From: an uncultured bacterium
GTDB lineage: Bacteria; Gemmatimonadota; Gemmatimonadetes; Longimicrobiales; RSA9
Direction of reading: 5' to 3'
Assembly: GCA_937995995.1 (NCBI GenBank)
Contig: CALKIP010000332.1
Coordinates: forward strand, 1-5,774
Length of the DNA: 5,774 bases
Positions 5,751 to 5,774 of this stretch are shown here, piece by piece; the first letter of the stretch is position 1; each line of letters starts with the position of its first letter. A model generated the notes under the pieces. It was not told the origin of the DNA. It did not search any database and worked only from the letters and a program-made list of their open reading frames with translations. The translations under genes were made by a program, and so were the position numbers.

Positions 5751-5774
5751 CCCGAGCCGGCCCGGGCCTGCCCC

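Overview
The window is a compact, GC-rich bacterial gene block in which every supported gene lies on the + strand. Third codon positions are strongly G/C and all seven visible stops are TGA. The content is a molybdenum hydroxylase (CO dehydrogenase / xanthine dehydrogenase family) maturation operon. I cannot place the organism from this alone. The base composition and the cox-type cluster would fit many GC-rich soil or environmental phyla (Gemmatimonadota, Actinomycetota, Chloroflexota, Acidobacteriota and others). No mobile element, tRNA, rRNA, CRISPR array or phage gene is visible.

Layout, left to right: (1) the 3' end of a coxM-type FAD-binding subunit (1-298); (2) coxD, a MoxR-type AAA+ ATPase (306-1196); (3) coxE, a von Willebrand A protein with an intact MIDAS (1193-2371); (4) an XdhC/CoxI-family cofactor insertion protein (2377-3468); (5) a 112-base gap with no recognisable gene but a curious in-frame open stretch; (6) a short SufU/IscU-type scaffold protein (3581-3967); (7) a MocA-like molybdenum cofactor cytidylyltransferase (3967-4623); (8) a 75-base spacer with a strong Shine-Dalgarno; (9) moaA, GTP 3',8-cyclase (4699-5697); (10) a 77-base tail containing a hairpin and no identifiable gene.

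The genes fit one pathway. MoaA starts molybdopterin synthesis, and MocA finishes it by adding CMP to give the dinucleotide form used by bacterial hydroxylases. XdhC-type proteins bind that cofactor and hand it over for sulfuration and insertion. The CoxD/CoxE pair acts as an ATP-driven MoxR-VWA chaperone on the apo-enzyme, whose flavin subunit gene ends at the left edge. The SufU-like protein could supply sulfur or Fe-S clusters for the enzyme, which has two [2Fe-2S] clusters in its small subunit. Most junctions overlap or nearly touch, so translational coupling and a single transcript are likely.

The families are known ones. I see no convincing new system. The most unusual points are the SufU/IscU hybrid embedded in the operon, the unexplained 3469-3580 interval, and a changed motif in the XdhC protein.
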